DNA of 25,991 bases, taken from Candidatus Rifleibacteriota bacterium (GTDB lineage: Bacteria; UBP17; UBA6191; JACPRK01). Positions 9,690-17,448 of the stretch are shown here, one piece after another (the first letter of the stretch is position 1; each line of letters begins with the position of its first letter). Under the pieces are notes generated by a model. That model was given only the letters and a program-made list of their open reading frames with translations, was not told the DNA's origin and did not search any database. The position numbers and the translations under genes are program-made. The DNA lies in assembly GCA_016213865.1 (NCBI GenBank), contig JACQZL010000294.1:1-25991 (forward strand), in the 5' to 3' direction.

Positions 9690-10658
9690 ATGCGTTCGTT
9701 CCCGCTCTCGACCCGTTCCGTCCTGCTCGTGTTCGTCCTGACGTTGCTGGCCGTGGTGGCGACCCCGGCGCTCGCTCGGCCGATGGCCGACGGCAGCCCG
9801 GCGGCGCTCCTGCGGGACGAGATCCAGTGCCTCAACCTGTTGACTGCGCTGTACCTCTCGGCCGAGCAGATCCAGAAGATCCTCCCGATCCTCGACGAGG
9901 CGACCAAGGCGCGCCAGGTCCTCGACAAGCGCGGGAGCGAGATGGAGGCGATGTTCATGGCTCCCGGGAACGCGCTCAAGGCAACCCTCGCCCGCGGCGG
10001 CCAGGTCGACGATCTCGTGGCCCGGCCGGTCTTCAGGCTCAACGACGAGGCCAAAGAGATGATGGAGAGCTACAGGGACTTCTCCGACGGACTCGCCCAG
10101 AAGATCGTCGCGGTCCTCGACGAGAACCAGAAGCAGCGGGCCATCGACTACAAGGCGTGCCTGGTGCCGACCCAGGACCTGCGCGACCCGGACAGGATCG
10201 GCAGCTCGCAGCCGACCTCCGGCCAGGGGCAAGAGCGCCTGCTGGATCGGGCTCGCAAGGTCCCCGAGAAGCGCTTTCAGGAACGTAAGGCCGAGATGAT
10301 GGAGAAGCTCCTCGACAAGGTGAAGAAGCACTATGCGGGGCTGGACCTGAAGACGTTCCAGACGAAGGTCGAGAGTGTGCTGGAGCGCGCCCGCAAGATG
10401 AACGACCTCGAGTACGAGACCAGCCGCGAGAGCCTCGTGGCCGAACTGAAGCCTCCCGACGCCAATCTGCGCCATCGCGACAAGGACTCCGCCGAGGGCA
10501 AGGTCGCCATCTTCTTCCTCCGACCCTGCATGCCCGACCTCCTGCGCGAGCGTTATCACCTCCTCACCGAGCACCAGCCGAAAGGCAAGCCGGTGGACCT
10601 GACCCATGTCACGCCGGTGACGAACTGCAAGGACGGCAAGTGCGCCCTCAATCCGTGA
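9690..10658 (+). CDS. Exported protein of unknown function, helical, possibly Spy/CpxP-like
   Basis: This is a 322-residue protein. ATG 9690 is set by GGAAGGAG about eight bases upstream. A Sec signal peptide is clear: RSVLLVFVLTLLAVVATPALA, with cleavage predicted after ALA at residue 29. The mature part is charged and helical, with many Lys, Glu, Asp and Arg, and coiled-coil-like stretches (KAEMMEKLLDKVKKHYAGLD, TFQTKVESVLERARKM). LSAEQIQKI at 56-64 resembles the LTxxQ motif of periplasmic Spy/CpxP chaperones and metal-sensor relatives, but the protein is longer and the match is weak. The C-terminus ends in NCKDGKCALNP with a C-x4-C pair. It overlaps the next EF-hand gene by four bases, so the two are probably co-translated and exported together. 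Confidence 0.75.
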   Translation: MRSFPLSTRSVLLVFVLTLLAVVATPALARPMADGSPAALLRDEIQCLNLLTALYLSAEQIQKILPILDEATKARQVLDKRGSEMEAMFMAPGNALKATLARGGQVDDLVARPVFRLNDEAKEMMESYRDFSDGLAQKIVAVLDENQKQRAIDYKACLVPTQDLRDPDRIGSSQPTSGQGQERLLDRARKVPEKRFQERKAEMMEKLLDKVKKHYAGLDLKTFQTKVESVLERARKMNDLEYETSRESLVAELKPPDANLRHRDKDSAEGKVAIFFLRPCMPDLLRERYHLLTEHQPKGKPVDLTHVTPVTNCKDGKCALNP

Positions 10659-11554
10659 AACGCGCCGAAGGGTCGACCTCGCGGTTGCCGGCCTGGGCCG
10701 TGGCGGGCTTGCTGCTCGTGCTGGGGCCGGTGCTGGCCAGCGCGGCCGACGCCTCTAGCGCGGCCGCCTCCGCGACCGCCTCCGCCGAACCGGCAACCTC
10801 TCCGTTCGAGGCCCGCCGCCCACGCCCGGACCAGAGAGCGAGCCGTCTGCGCGCGCTCAAGGCCTGGCTGGCGGGACGGCCGCTGCGCAGGGAACGCTTC
10901 CGCGAGCTGGGCGATCCGGCCGACTGGGTCCCGCGGGAGCGCTGGTTCCGTCGCCAGTTCGACGCCGACGGCGACGACAAGCTGGATGAGACCGAGAAGC
11001 GAGAGGGACTCCGCTCGCTGGACAGGGACAAGGACGGCATGCTCTCGAAGGACGAGGCCCTGAGGGCCGCCTACTGCTCGGACCCGCTCTTGGTCCGCAG
11101 GTCCGACGGGAACGAGAACGGGCTGATCGACGACCCGGAGTGGGTCGCCGTGAAGGCCGAGTTCGACCGAGACGGCGATGGCGAGCTCTCCGTTGCCGAG
11201 ATCGACTCGGCCCGTTCGCTCCGAGTCCTCCTGGCCAGCCCGTGGGTCCTGGCCCGCCACGACGCGAACAAGGACCACCACTGGAGCCGGGAGGAGGAGG
11301 CGGCCGCGATGAAGGCCGCGGACTTCGATCGGAACGGGACCACGAGCCTGACGGAGGCGTCGGTGGCAGCGCTCGAGTACTCGGGCGGCTGGCGGCAGTT
11401 CGACTCCGACAAGGACGGGAAGCTGAGCGAGGGGGAGACGGACGCCATGTTCGAGTGGGTCGAGGAGCATCCGCAGGCGGCGGTGGACCCCGCGCTGCCC
11501 GCGACGGGCCTGGCCAGGCCCGGGGGGAACTTCCTCGAGAAGTACGGATACTGA
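10655..11554 (+). CDS. Exported protein with seven EF-hand calcium-binding loops
   Basis: This is a 299-residue protein starting at GTG 10655, which overlaps the previous stop as GTGA. An upstream GTG at 10640 is possible but less coupled. A signal peptide spans residues 1-30, ending LGPVLASA. A low-complexity Ala/Ser/Thr linker follows. Seven EF-hand-type loops lie between residues 103 and 261: DADGDDKLDETE, DRDKDGMLSKDE, DGNENGLIDDPE, DRDGDGELSVAE, DANKDHHWSREE, DFDRNGTTSLTE and DSDKDGKLSEGE. Five keep the full D-x-D/N-x-D/N-G pattern with Glu at position 12. The first has Asp and the fifth His in place of the Gly. A calcium-dependent extracellular or periplasmic role is likely. The partner or substrate is unknown. 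The acidic tail ends GGNFLEKYGY. Confidence 0.85.
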   Translation: MKRAEGSTSRLPAWAVAGLLLVLGPVLASAADASSAAASATASAEPATSPFEARRPRPDQRASRLRALKAWLAGRPLRRERFRELGDPADWVPRERWFRRQFDADGDDKLDETEKREGLRSLDRDKDGMLSKDEALRAAYCSDPLLVRRSDGNENGLIDDPEWVAVKAEFDRDGDGELSVAEIDSARSLRVLLASPWVLARHDANKDHHWSREEEAAAMKAADFDRNGTTSLTEASVAALEYSGGWRQFDSDKDGKLSEGETDAMFEWVEEHPQAAVDPALPATGLARPGGNFLEKYGY

Positions 11555-11657
11555 CCTACTGCCTCCGACGGGCTTCGAGCGCTGCGTCGATTCCGGCGTT
11601 CGGGAGCGACGACGGATCATGGGAAGACGACCGGTGGTCGCTTTCCTGGTTTGGTGC

Positions 11658-11903
11658 GCGGGGGCTTGTCCCAATGGCATTAGGACCCCATGGTTCCCAT
11701 CTCCTGCCATGGATTTGCGGGCGAGGCCGCAACGATAGCTACGCCGCAAGGTAGAAGCGGCTTCCAGCCGCTTCAGGGGCGGCTGGTCCCGCGACAGCGA
11801 CTTGCCCGGATCTGTGGAAGCGGCAAGATGCCGCTTCTACCTTTCCGACGCCCATCATGCCTCTCCTGGCGCTGGATCTAATGCCATTGGGCTTGTCCCC
11901 CGC
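11658..11903. repeat. Nested inverted-repeat element (about 246 bases)
   Basis: Outer arms are 11658-11683 and 11878-11903. They share a perfect 14-bp inverted match (CCCAATGGCATTAG at 11670-11683, CTAATGCCATTGGG at 11878-11891) and a 7-bp one (GCGGGGG / CCCCCGC). Between these in both arms is CTTGT in the same orientation. Inner arms AAGGTAGAAGCGGC (11748-11761) and GCCGCTTCTACCTT (11830-11843) are perfect. Two hairpins lie within: GAAGCGGCT-TCC-AGCCGCTTC (11754-11774) and GAAGCGGCA-AGA-TGCCGCTTC (11817-11837). No open frame is inside, so it is a non-autonomous palindromic element or a structured RNA locus. Confidence 0.8.
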
Positions 11904-12117
11904 TTCTGGAGCGGATCTGCTCGCCTGGCGCCCTGCGAGGGCCCGCGCTACGGAGTCTTGCGGCGCGACGTGGCCAAGTGCCCTGATACGCCCCGAGCCC
12001 GGGTCGGGAGGGAAAGGACGCCCCGGACTCTCAACGAGCTCGATGTACCTGGGAGGCCCGTTGACGGCCTTTTCGGATCTGGAGAAAAAAGACCCAGTTT
12101 CCACGACTCGTGCCGCA

Positions 12118-12147
12118 TTGACAAGGTGCGTCATAGGTGGGTAAGCT
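12118..12147 (+). promoter_or_regulatory. Candidate promoter of the acyl-CoA operon
   Basis: A perfect TTGACA at 12118-12123 is followed after 18 bases by TAAGCT (12142-12147), a weak -10. It lies about 75 bases before the thiolase ATG in otherwise GC-rich sequence and is the only plausible sigma-70-type promoter between the repeat element and the operon. Confidence 0.4.
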
Positions 12148-12221
12148 CTGAGGGACGTGATTTTCGACACTGGATCATTCGACGCGGTGCGTCACCAGCG
12201 CGCCGGAAGGACCTGGGCCCG

Positions 12222-13412
12222 ATGAAGAAGATCGTCATTGTCGACGGAGTGCGCACTCCGCAGGGAACGCTGGGCGGGGCGCTCAAGGACCTGAGCGCCC
12301 AGCGACTGGGAGAGATCGTCGTCACCGAGCTGCTCAAGCGAACGGGGGTCTCCCCGGGCGACGTGGACGAGTTGATCGCGGGTTGCGTCGGTCAGTCCTC
12401 CGACGCGCCCAACATCGCCCGGGTCATCGCCCTGAGGGCGGGCATCCCCAAGGAAAAGCCGTCCTATACGGTCGCCCGCAACTGCGCCAGCGGCACCCAG
12501 GCAATCGTCAGCGCCTACCAGGCCATGCAGTGCGGCGACGGCGAGGTCTACGTGGCCGTCGGCACCGAGTCCATGAGCACGGCGCCGTTCATCAACCGGG
12601 ATATCCGCTTCGGCAAGAAGCTCCAGCATTCCCAACTGATCGACACGCTCTGGGAGGGGTTGACCGATCCCTTCTGCGGCCAGATCATGGGCCGCACGGC
12701 CGAGAACCTCGCGGAGGAGTTCGGCATCACCAGGGAGCAGCAGGACTCCTACGCGGTCAGCAGCCACAAGCGGGCGTTCAAGGCCACCCGCGAGGGCAAG
12801 TTCAAGGACGAGATCGCCCCGGTGACGGTCGAGAAGAAAGTGATGGGCAAGACCGTGGCGACCGAGCCGTTCACGGCAGACGAGGGGCCGAACATCGCCC
12901 TCAACGTCCAGACGCTGGCCCTGTATCCGACGATCTTCAAGGAGAACGGCAGCGTCACGCCCGGCAACTCGTGCCCCATCTCGGACGGGGCCGCGGCCGT
13001 CCTGCTGATGACGGAGGACCGCGCCAAGGCGATGGGGCTGACGCCGCTGGCCTCGCTCCGCAGCTACGCCTTTGCGGGCGTCGAGCCGGAGCGAATGGGG
13101 ATCGGGCCCGCTCACGCGACCCCCATCGCGCTCAAGCGCGCGGGCGTGGCGCTCTCGGACCTCCAGCTCATCGAGATCAACGAGGCCTTTGCGGTCCAGT
13201 ACCTGTCGGTCGAGAAGGCCCTGGGGCTGAATCGCGAGCTCGTCAACGTCAACGGCGGCGCCATCGCGCTGGGCCATCCAGTCGGTGCGACGGGTGTGCG
13301 TATCGTGGTTACCTTGCTCAAGGAAATGAAGAAGCGGAACCTCTCGCTGGGCCTGGCCTCGCTGTGCGTCGGCGGCGGTCTGGGCGCGGCGCTGGTGCTG
13401 GAACGGAACTGA
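12222..13412 (+). CDS. Thiolase (acetyl-CoA C-acetyltransferase / 3-ketoacyl-CoA thiolase)
   Basis: This is a 396-residue enzyme of normal thiolase length. All catalytic residues are visible: nucleophile C88 in NCASGTQA, H352 in GGAIALGHPVGATG, and C382 in LCVGGGLGAA. NEAFAV is also present. It either condenses two acetyl-CoA to acetoacetyl-CoA or cleaves 3-ketoacyl-CoA. Sequence alone does not separate the biosynthetic from the degradative type. The neighbouring hbd, crt, acyl-CoA dehydrogenase and etf genes place it in a two-carbon acyl-CoA cycle. ATG 12222 is chosen because the N-terminus MKKIVIVDGVRTP matches the family. GGAAGG lies about 11 bases upstream. The open frame runs further upstream through non-coding DNA, which I reject. 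Confidence 0.95.
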   Translation: MKKIVIVDGVRTPQGTLGGALKDLSAQRLGEIVVTELLKRTGVSPGDVDELIAGCVGQSSDAPNIARVIALRAGIPKEKPSYTVARNCASGTQAIVSAYQAMQCGDGEVYVAVGTESMSTAPFINRDIRFGKKLQHSQLIDTLWEGLTDPFCGQIMGRTAENLAEEFGITREQQDSYAVSSHKRAFKATREGKFKDEIAPVTVEKKVMGKTVATEPFTADEGPNIALNVQTLALYPTIFKENGSVTPGNSCPISDGAAAVLLMTEDRAKAMGLTPLASLRSYAFAGVEPERMGIGPAHATPIALKRAGVALSDLQLIEINEAFAVQYLSVEKALGLNRELVNVNGGAIALGHPVGATGVRIVVTLLKEMKKRNLSLGLASLCVGGGLGAALVLERN

Positions 13413-13446
13413 GACCCGACGCTCGACCCCGACCCCCTCCACACCC

Positions 13447-14673
13447 ATGTACATCTACAAGATTGGCATTGTTGGCGGCGGAACGATGGGCGGCGGTATT
13501 GCCCAGACGATCACTTTCAGCCCCGGAATCCCGGTCGTCATCAAGGAGGTCAACGAGACCCTCGTGACGGCAGCCCTCGGAGCGGCCCGCAAGATCTACG
13601 ATGGCCGCGTCTCCAAGGGCAAGATGAGCGCCGGCGAAGTCGAGGCGAAGATGGCCCTCATCTCGGGCACGACGACCTGGGACGGGTTCGAGGACTGCGA
13701 CCTCGTCATCGAGGCGGTCCCTGAGAATGCGCAGATCAAAAAGCAGGTCTTCGCCGAGATGGACAAGGTCTGCCAGCCCTCGGCCTTGCTCACCAGCAAC
13801 ACGAGCGCCATCTCCATCAGCGAGCTGGCCGCCGTCACGAAGCGGCCCGAGAAGGTCGCGGGGCTCCACTTTTTCTTCCCGGCCCATGTGATGAAGCTGG
13901 TCGAGGTGATCCCCGGCCTGGCCACCGCCGACGAGACCGTCGAGGACCTGGTCAGCTTCGTGACGGACATGCGCAAGCTCCCGGTCAAGGTGCAGGAGTG
14001 CGCGGGCTTCCTGGTCAACCGGCTGCTGATGCCCTACGTGGGCGAGGCCTGTCTCGCGCTGGCCGAGGGGGCCGCCGAAGCCGAGCAGATCGACGCGAAG
14101 GCCAAGGACTTCGGCTGGCCGATGGGCCCGTTCTTCCTGCTGGACCAGCTCGGCATCGACGTGGTCGTCCACGCCGGACGCGTGATGCTGGACAGCTACG
14201 GACCGCGCTTCGCCAAGCCGTTGATCCTCGACAAGCTGTACGCGGCCAAGCACCTCGGCAAGAAGACCGGCAAGGGGTTCTTCGCCTACGACGGCGAGGA
14301 GGAAGAGGCCCGCGCCACGCTCCACGAGCTCATCGCCGAGTGCCAGAAGGAGACCGGCGTCTCGGGGACGCCGTTCTCGATGGAGCGGCTCCTCTACCCG
14401 ATGGTCAACGAGGCGGCGATGTGCCTCCAAGAGAACGTCTGCAGCCGGGGCGACCTCGATATCGCGATGCTGGCCGGCGTCGGGTTCCCTCTCCCCACCG
14501 AGGGCCTCCTGCACTGGGCGGACGCGGTCGGCGTCGACACCGTCCTCGCGGGGCTCCAGGAGTTCTCGGCCAAGCTGGGGCCGCGCTTCTGGCCGGCGCC
14601 GTTGCTCAAGCGGATGGTGGCCGCGGGATGGACCGGCAAGAAGGCCGGCAAGGGCTTCTTCGAATACGTATGA
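13447..14673 (+). CDS. 3-hydroxyacyl-CoA dehydrogenase with two C-terminal domains
   Basis: This is a 408-residue NAD-dependent dehydrogenase that interconverts 3-hydroxyacyl-CoA and 3-ketoacyl-CoA. The Rossmann motif is IGIVGGGTMGGGIA near residue 7. Catalytic residues are S120 (SNTSAIS), H141 (LHFFFPAH), E153 (LVEVIPG) and N191 (GFLVNRLL). At 408 residues it is longer than the 280-residue HBD type. It has the duplicated C-terminal domain seen in the dehydrogenase half of FadB/FadJ (GKKTGKGFFAYD near 275, and GKKAGKGFFEYV at the end), but no fused hydratase. The separate hydratase gene follows 114 bases later. The start ATG follows the thiolase stop by 34 bases. Confidence 0.94.
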   Translation: MYIYKIGIVGGGTMGGGIAQTITFSPGIPVVIKEVNETLVTAALGAARKIYDGRVSKGKMSAGEVEAKMALISGTTTWDGFEDCDLVIEAVPENAQIKKQVFAEMDKVCQPSALLTSNTSAISISELAAVTKRPEKVAGLHFFFPAHVMKLVEVIPGLATADETVEDLVSFVTDMRKLPVKVQECAGFLVNRLLMPYVGEACLALAEGAAEAEQIDAKAKDFGWPMGPFFLLDQLGIDVVVHAGRVMLDSYGPRFAKPLILDKLYAAKHLGKKTGKGFFAYDGEEEEARATLHELIAECQKETGVSGTPFSMERLLYPMVNEAAMCLQENVCSRGDLDIAMLAGVGFPLPTEGLLHWADAVGVDTVLAGLQEFSAKLGPRFWPAPLLKRMVAAGWTGKKAGKGFFEYV

Positions 14674-14787
14674 GGACCGGACCGCCGGCGGGCCCCCTCT
14701 CTGTCCCCGGCGGACGGCGCGACTTCACGGAGTGTTGAATCGACCCACGACCCAAGGTTTTCGACAGGCCCCGGAGGCGCCCACGAG

Positions 14788-15573
14788 ATGGCAGACTTTC
14801 AGACAATCAACTACTCGCTCAGCGACGGTGTCGCTGTGGTGGCAATCAACAACCCGCCGGTGAATGCCCTCGGGGCCGCGGTCTTCCGTGACCTCGAGGG
14901 GATCTTCAACCAACTCGCGGCCGACCCGTCGGTCAAGGCCGTGGTGCTCACGGGCAGCGGCAGCATCGCCTTCGTCGCCGGTGCCGACATCAAGGAGATC
15001 GCCGAGATCGGCACGCCCGAGGACGGCGAGCGGATCACGGTCCAGGGCAAGGCGTTGCTCGACCGGATCGAGAACTTCCGCGTTCCGGTCATCGCCGCCA
15101 TCAACGGCGTCTGCCTCGGAGGCGGCGTCGAGCTGGCGATGGCGTGCCACGTCCGGATCTCGAGCGACAAGGCCAAGTTCGGCCAGCCCGAAATTAACCT
15201 TGGCATTATTCCGGCCCTGGGCGGCACTCAGCGCCTGCCCCGGATCGTCGGGCCCTCCAAGGCCACCGAGCTGATCCTGACCGGAGACCTGATCACCGCC
15301 CAGGAAGCCAAGGCGATCGGCCTGGTCAACAAGGTCGTCCCCGAGGCCGAGCTGCTCAAGCAGGCCAAGGGCCTGGCCAAGAAGATCGCCTCGCGCGGCC
15401 GCTGCGCCATCGAAGCCTCGATGGAGGCGATCCGCGCGGCGATCCACCAGCCCCGCTCCGACGGCATGGCCGCCGAAAGTAAGATCTTCGGGCGCCTGTG
15501 CGCCACGGAGGACATGCGCGAGGGGGTCCGAGCTTTCATCGACAAACGGCAACCGAACTTCAAGGACCGGTGA
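14788..15573 (+). CDS. Enoyl-CoA hydratase (crotonase family)
   Basis: This is a 261-residue crotonase-fold enzyme. The two catalytic glutamates of true hydratases are both present and 20 residues apart: E115 in LGGGVELAM and E135 in FGQPEINLG. The oxyanion region AFVAGADIKE and the GLVNKVV segment are also typical. It hydrates trans-2-enoyl-CoA to 3-hydroxyacyl-CoA, the step between the acyl-CoA dehydrogenase and the hydroxyacyl-CoA dehydrogenase of this operon. ATG 14788 has GGAGG ten bases upstream. The 114-base gap before it holds an imperfect GC-rich hairpin (CCGCCGG 14682-14688 with CCGGCGG 14707-14713) without a T run, so transcription probably continues. Confidence 0.94.
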   Translation: MADFQTINYSLSDGVAVVAINNPPVNALGAAVFRDLEGIFNQLAADPSVKAVVLTGSGSIAFVAGADIKEIAEIGTPEDGERITVQGKALLDRIENFRVPVIAAINGVCLGGGVELAMACHVRISSDKAKFGQPEINLGIIPALGGTQRLPRIVGPSKATELILTGDLITAQEAKAIGLVNKVVPEAELLKQAKGLAKKIASRGRCAIEASMEAIRAAIHQPRSDGMAAESKIFGRLCATEDMREGVRAFIDKRQPNFKDR

Positions 15574-15578
15574 GCAGC

Positions 15579-16733
15579 ATGGACTTCACTTACACGGAAG
15601 AACAGGAAGCCATGCGCGCGATGATCCGCGATTTCGTGGATCAGGAAATCCGCCCCCACGCCCAGCGCATCGACGAAGAAGAGAAGACCGACCTCGGCAT
15701 CATGCGCAAGGCGGCCGAGTTGGGTCTGCTGGGCGTCCAGATCCCCGAGGAGTACGGCGGCATTGGCCAGGGAAAGGTCGGGTTCTGCATCTTCATCGAG
15801 GAGCTGTCGCGAGGCTGCTCGGGCACCGCGACCGCCGTCGGCGGGCACAGCTCGATCGGCTCGATGACCATCCTCCTCGACGGCACCGAGGAGCAGAAAC
15901 GCAAGTACCTGCCGCAGCTCGTCTCGGGCGAGAAGCTCGCGGCCTTTGCCCTCACGGAGCCCAACGCCGGCTCCGACGCCGCGGCCATCGAGACGACCGC
16001 CGTCAAGGACGGCGATCACTTCATCCTCAACGGCCGCAAGCAGTGGGTCACGAACGGGCCCTTCGCCGACGTCGTCACCGTCTTCGCCCTCACCGACAAG
16101 GGCCTCAGGGCCCACGGCGGCGTCACGGCCTTTATCGTCGAGAAGACCTTCCCGGGGTTCATCGTCGGGACCAAGGACCGCAAGATGGGCATCCGCGGCA
16201 GCGAATCGAGCGAGCTGATCTTCGAGAACTGCCGCGTCCCAGCCGAGAACGTTCTGGGACGCCTGGGCGCCGGCTTCCTCACGGCCATGAAGACCCTCGA
16301 CGCCGGCCGTCTGTCTCTGGCCGCCGGTTGTCTGGGTGCCTCCAAGGAAGCCATCCGGCTCTCGCTCAAGCACGCCAGCGAGCGCATCCAGTTCGGCAAG
16401 CCCCTGACCGAGCAACCCGTCATCCAGTCCTACCTGGCCGAGATGGGCGCCGACACCTACGCGATGGAATCGATGACCTACCGGTCGGCCTGGATGGCGG
16501 ACGCCGGGCTGCGGTTCTCCAGGGAGTCGGCCATCTGCAAGCTCTTCTGCTCCGAGGCCTCGGGCCGGGTGATCGACAAGGCCGTGCAAATCATGGGCGG
16601 TCTCGGCTACATGCGAGAGCACCCCATCGAACGGATGTACCGCGACTCGCGGATCAACCGTATCTTCGAGGGAACGAACGAGATCCAGCGATTGGTCATC
16701 AGCCGAGACCTCATCCGAAAAGGGATGTACTGA
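15579..16733 (+). CDS. Acyl-CoA dehydrogenase
   Basis: This is a 384-residue FAD enzyme that oxidises acyl-CoA to trans-2-enoyl-CoA (or, with a bifurcating ETF, can work in reverse). Signatures are ALTEPNAGSDA and WVTNG for FAD binding, and RIFEGTNEIQRL with catalytic base E364, the position used by short- and medium-chain enzymes. The chain-length preference is not decided. It is five bases after the hydratase stop. ATG 15579 is chosen for the family N-terminus MDFTYTEEQ. GTG 15570, which overlaps the stop as GTGA, would add three residues. The ETF genes that accept its electrons follow directly, as in clostridial butyryl-CoA synthesis operons. Confidence 0.95.
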   Translation: MDFTYTEEQEAMRAMIRDFVDQEIRPHAQRIDEEEKTDLGIMRKAAELGLLGVQIPEEYGGIGQGKVGFCIFIEELSRGCSGTATAVGGHSSIGSMTILLDGTEEQKRKYLPQLVSGEKLAAFALTEPNAGSDAAAIETTAVKDGDHFILNGRKQWVTNGPFADVVTVFALTDKGLRAHGGVTAFIVEKTFPGFIVGTKDRKMGIRGSESSELIFENCRVPAENVLGRLGAGFLTAMKTLDAGRLSLAAGCLGASKEAIRLSLKHASERIQFGKPLTEQPVIQSYLAEMGADTYAMESMTYRSAWMADAGLRFSRESAICKLFCSEASGRVIDKAVQIMGGLGYMREHPIERMYRDSRINRIFEGTNEIQRLVISRDLIRKGMY

Positions 16734-16743
16734 AAGGCAGCCG

Positions 16744-17442
16744 ATGCGCATCCTCGTTCTGATCAAGCACGTGGCCGATCCGACCCAGATGGGTGTCTCC
16801 CGCTCCACGGGAGCGCTCTTTGAAAAGAGCAAGCGAGTCCTCAACCCCGCGGACGAGCATGCTCTGGAGATGGCGGCCAGCCTCAAGGCCACGACCGGGG
16901 CCGAGGTCGTCTGCCTCACCCTGGGCCCCGCGGCGGCCGTCGACGCGTTGCGCCGCGGATACGCGTTCGGGGCAGATGTCGCCTACCACGTGGTGGCCGA
17001 GCTCGACGAGAACAACGCCTTCGCCAGGGCGCGCGCCCTGGCGGAGGCGGTCCGTTCGATCGAAGCCTCCCGGGGGCCCATCGATCTGATGCTGGCCGGC
17101 ACGGCCTCGCCCATGTTCAGTGCGGGCGAGACCGCCGTGCGCGTCGCGGCCCAACTCGACTGGCCGCAGGTGCTCCGGGTCAAGGCCCTGCGCCTGGTGG
17201 GCAACCAGGTCGAGGCCGTGCGTCTCTCGGGCGACCAGGAGTCGACCGTGCCTCTCACCCTGCCCTGCCTGGCCGCGATCGACCCGACGGCCAACAGACC
17301 TCGCATCCCGAACGCGATGCTGGTGATGAAAGCGTTCAAGAAGGAAGTAACTTCCCTGACACTCGAAGGGCTGGGCTTGCCGTTGGAGCGGCTGGTTCCG
17401 GCCGCAGCACTCCGCCTCGTGCGGACTTACATGCCGGAGTAG
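16744..17442 (+). CDS. Divergent EtfB-like electron transfer flavoprotein beta subunit
   Basis: This is a 232-residue member of the ETF alpha/beta adenine-nucleotide-binding fold. The N-terminus MRILVLIKHVADP, the segment NPADEHALEMAASLK and the late PRIPNAMLVMKAFKKE all match EtfB. It is about 25-35 residues shorter than usual EtfB. In the segment where the second EtfB of this operon has GCVAADDGMCAVG, this one has GTASPMFSAGETAV, so the acidic/Gln nucleotide-site signature is gone. It is ten bases after the acyl-CoA dehydrogenase and six before the ferredoxin-EtfA protein, so these two are likely a heterodimer. Whether it binds FAD or AMP is unclear. Confidence 0.85.
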   Translation: MRILVLIKHVADPTQMGVSRSTGALFEKSKRVLNPADEHALEMAASLKATTGAEVVCLTLGPAAAVDALRRGYAFGADVAYHVVAELDENNAFARARALAEAVRSIEASRGPIDLMLAGTASPMFSAGETAVRVAAQLDWPQVLRVKALRLVGNQVEAVRLSGDQESTVPLTLPCLAAIDPTANRPRIPNAMLVMKAFKKEVTSLTLEGLGLPLERLVPAAALRLVRTYMPE

Positions 17443-17448
17443 CAAAGC

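Larger units (their letters stand above)
11555..12221. other. Non-coding stretch of about 670 bases
   Basis: I see no convincing gene here. Short open frames lack ribosome binding sites and family-like sequence. The stretch holds the nested inverted-repeat element at 11658-11903, then roughly 200 bases without recognisable structure. A candidate promoter for the thiolase operon lies at 12118-12147. The A-rich run GGAGAAAAAAGACC near 12081-12094 is the only notably AT-rich patch. Confidence 0.6.

Noticed and set aside
11802..12221. N-terminal extension of the thiolase
   Set aside because: It reads through part of the nested repeat and a candidate promoter. The thiolase family starts at MKKIVIVDGVRTP (12222).
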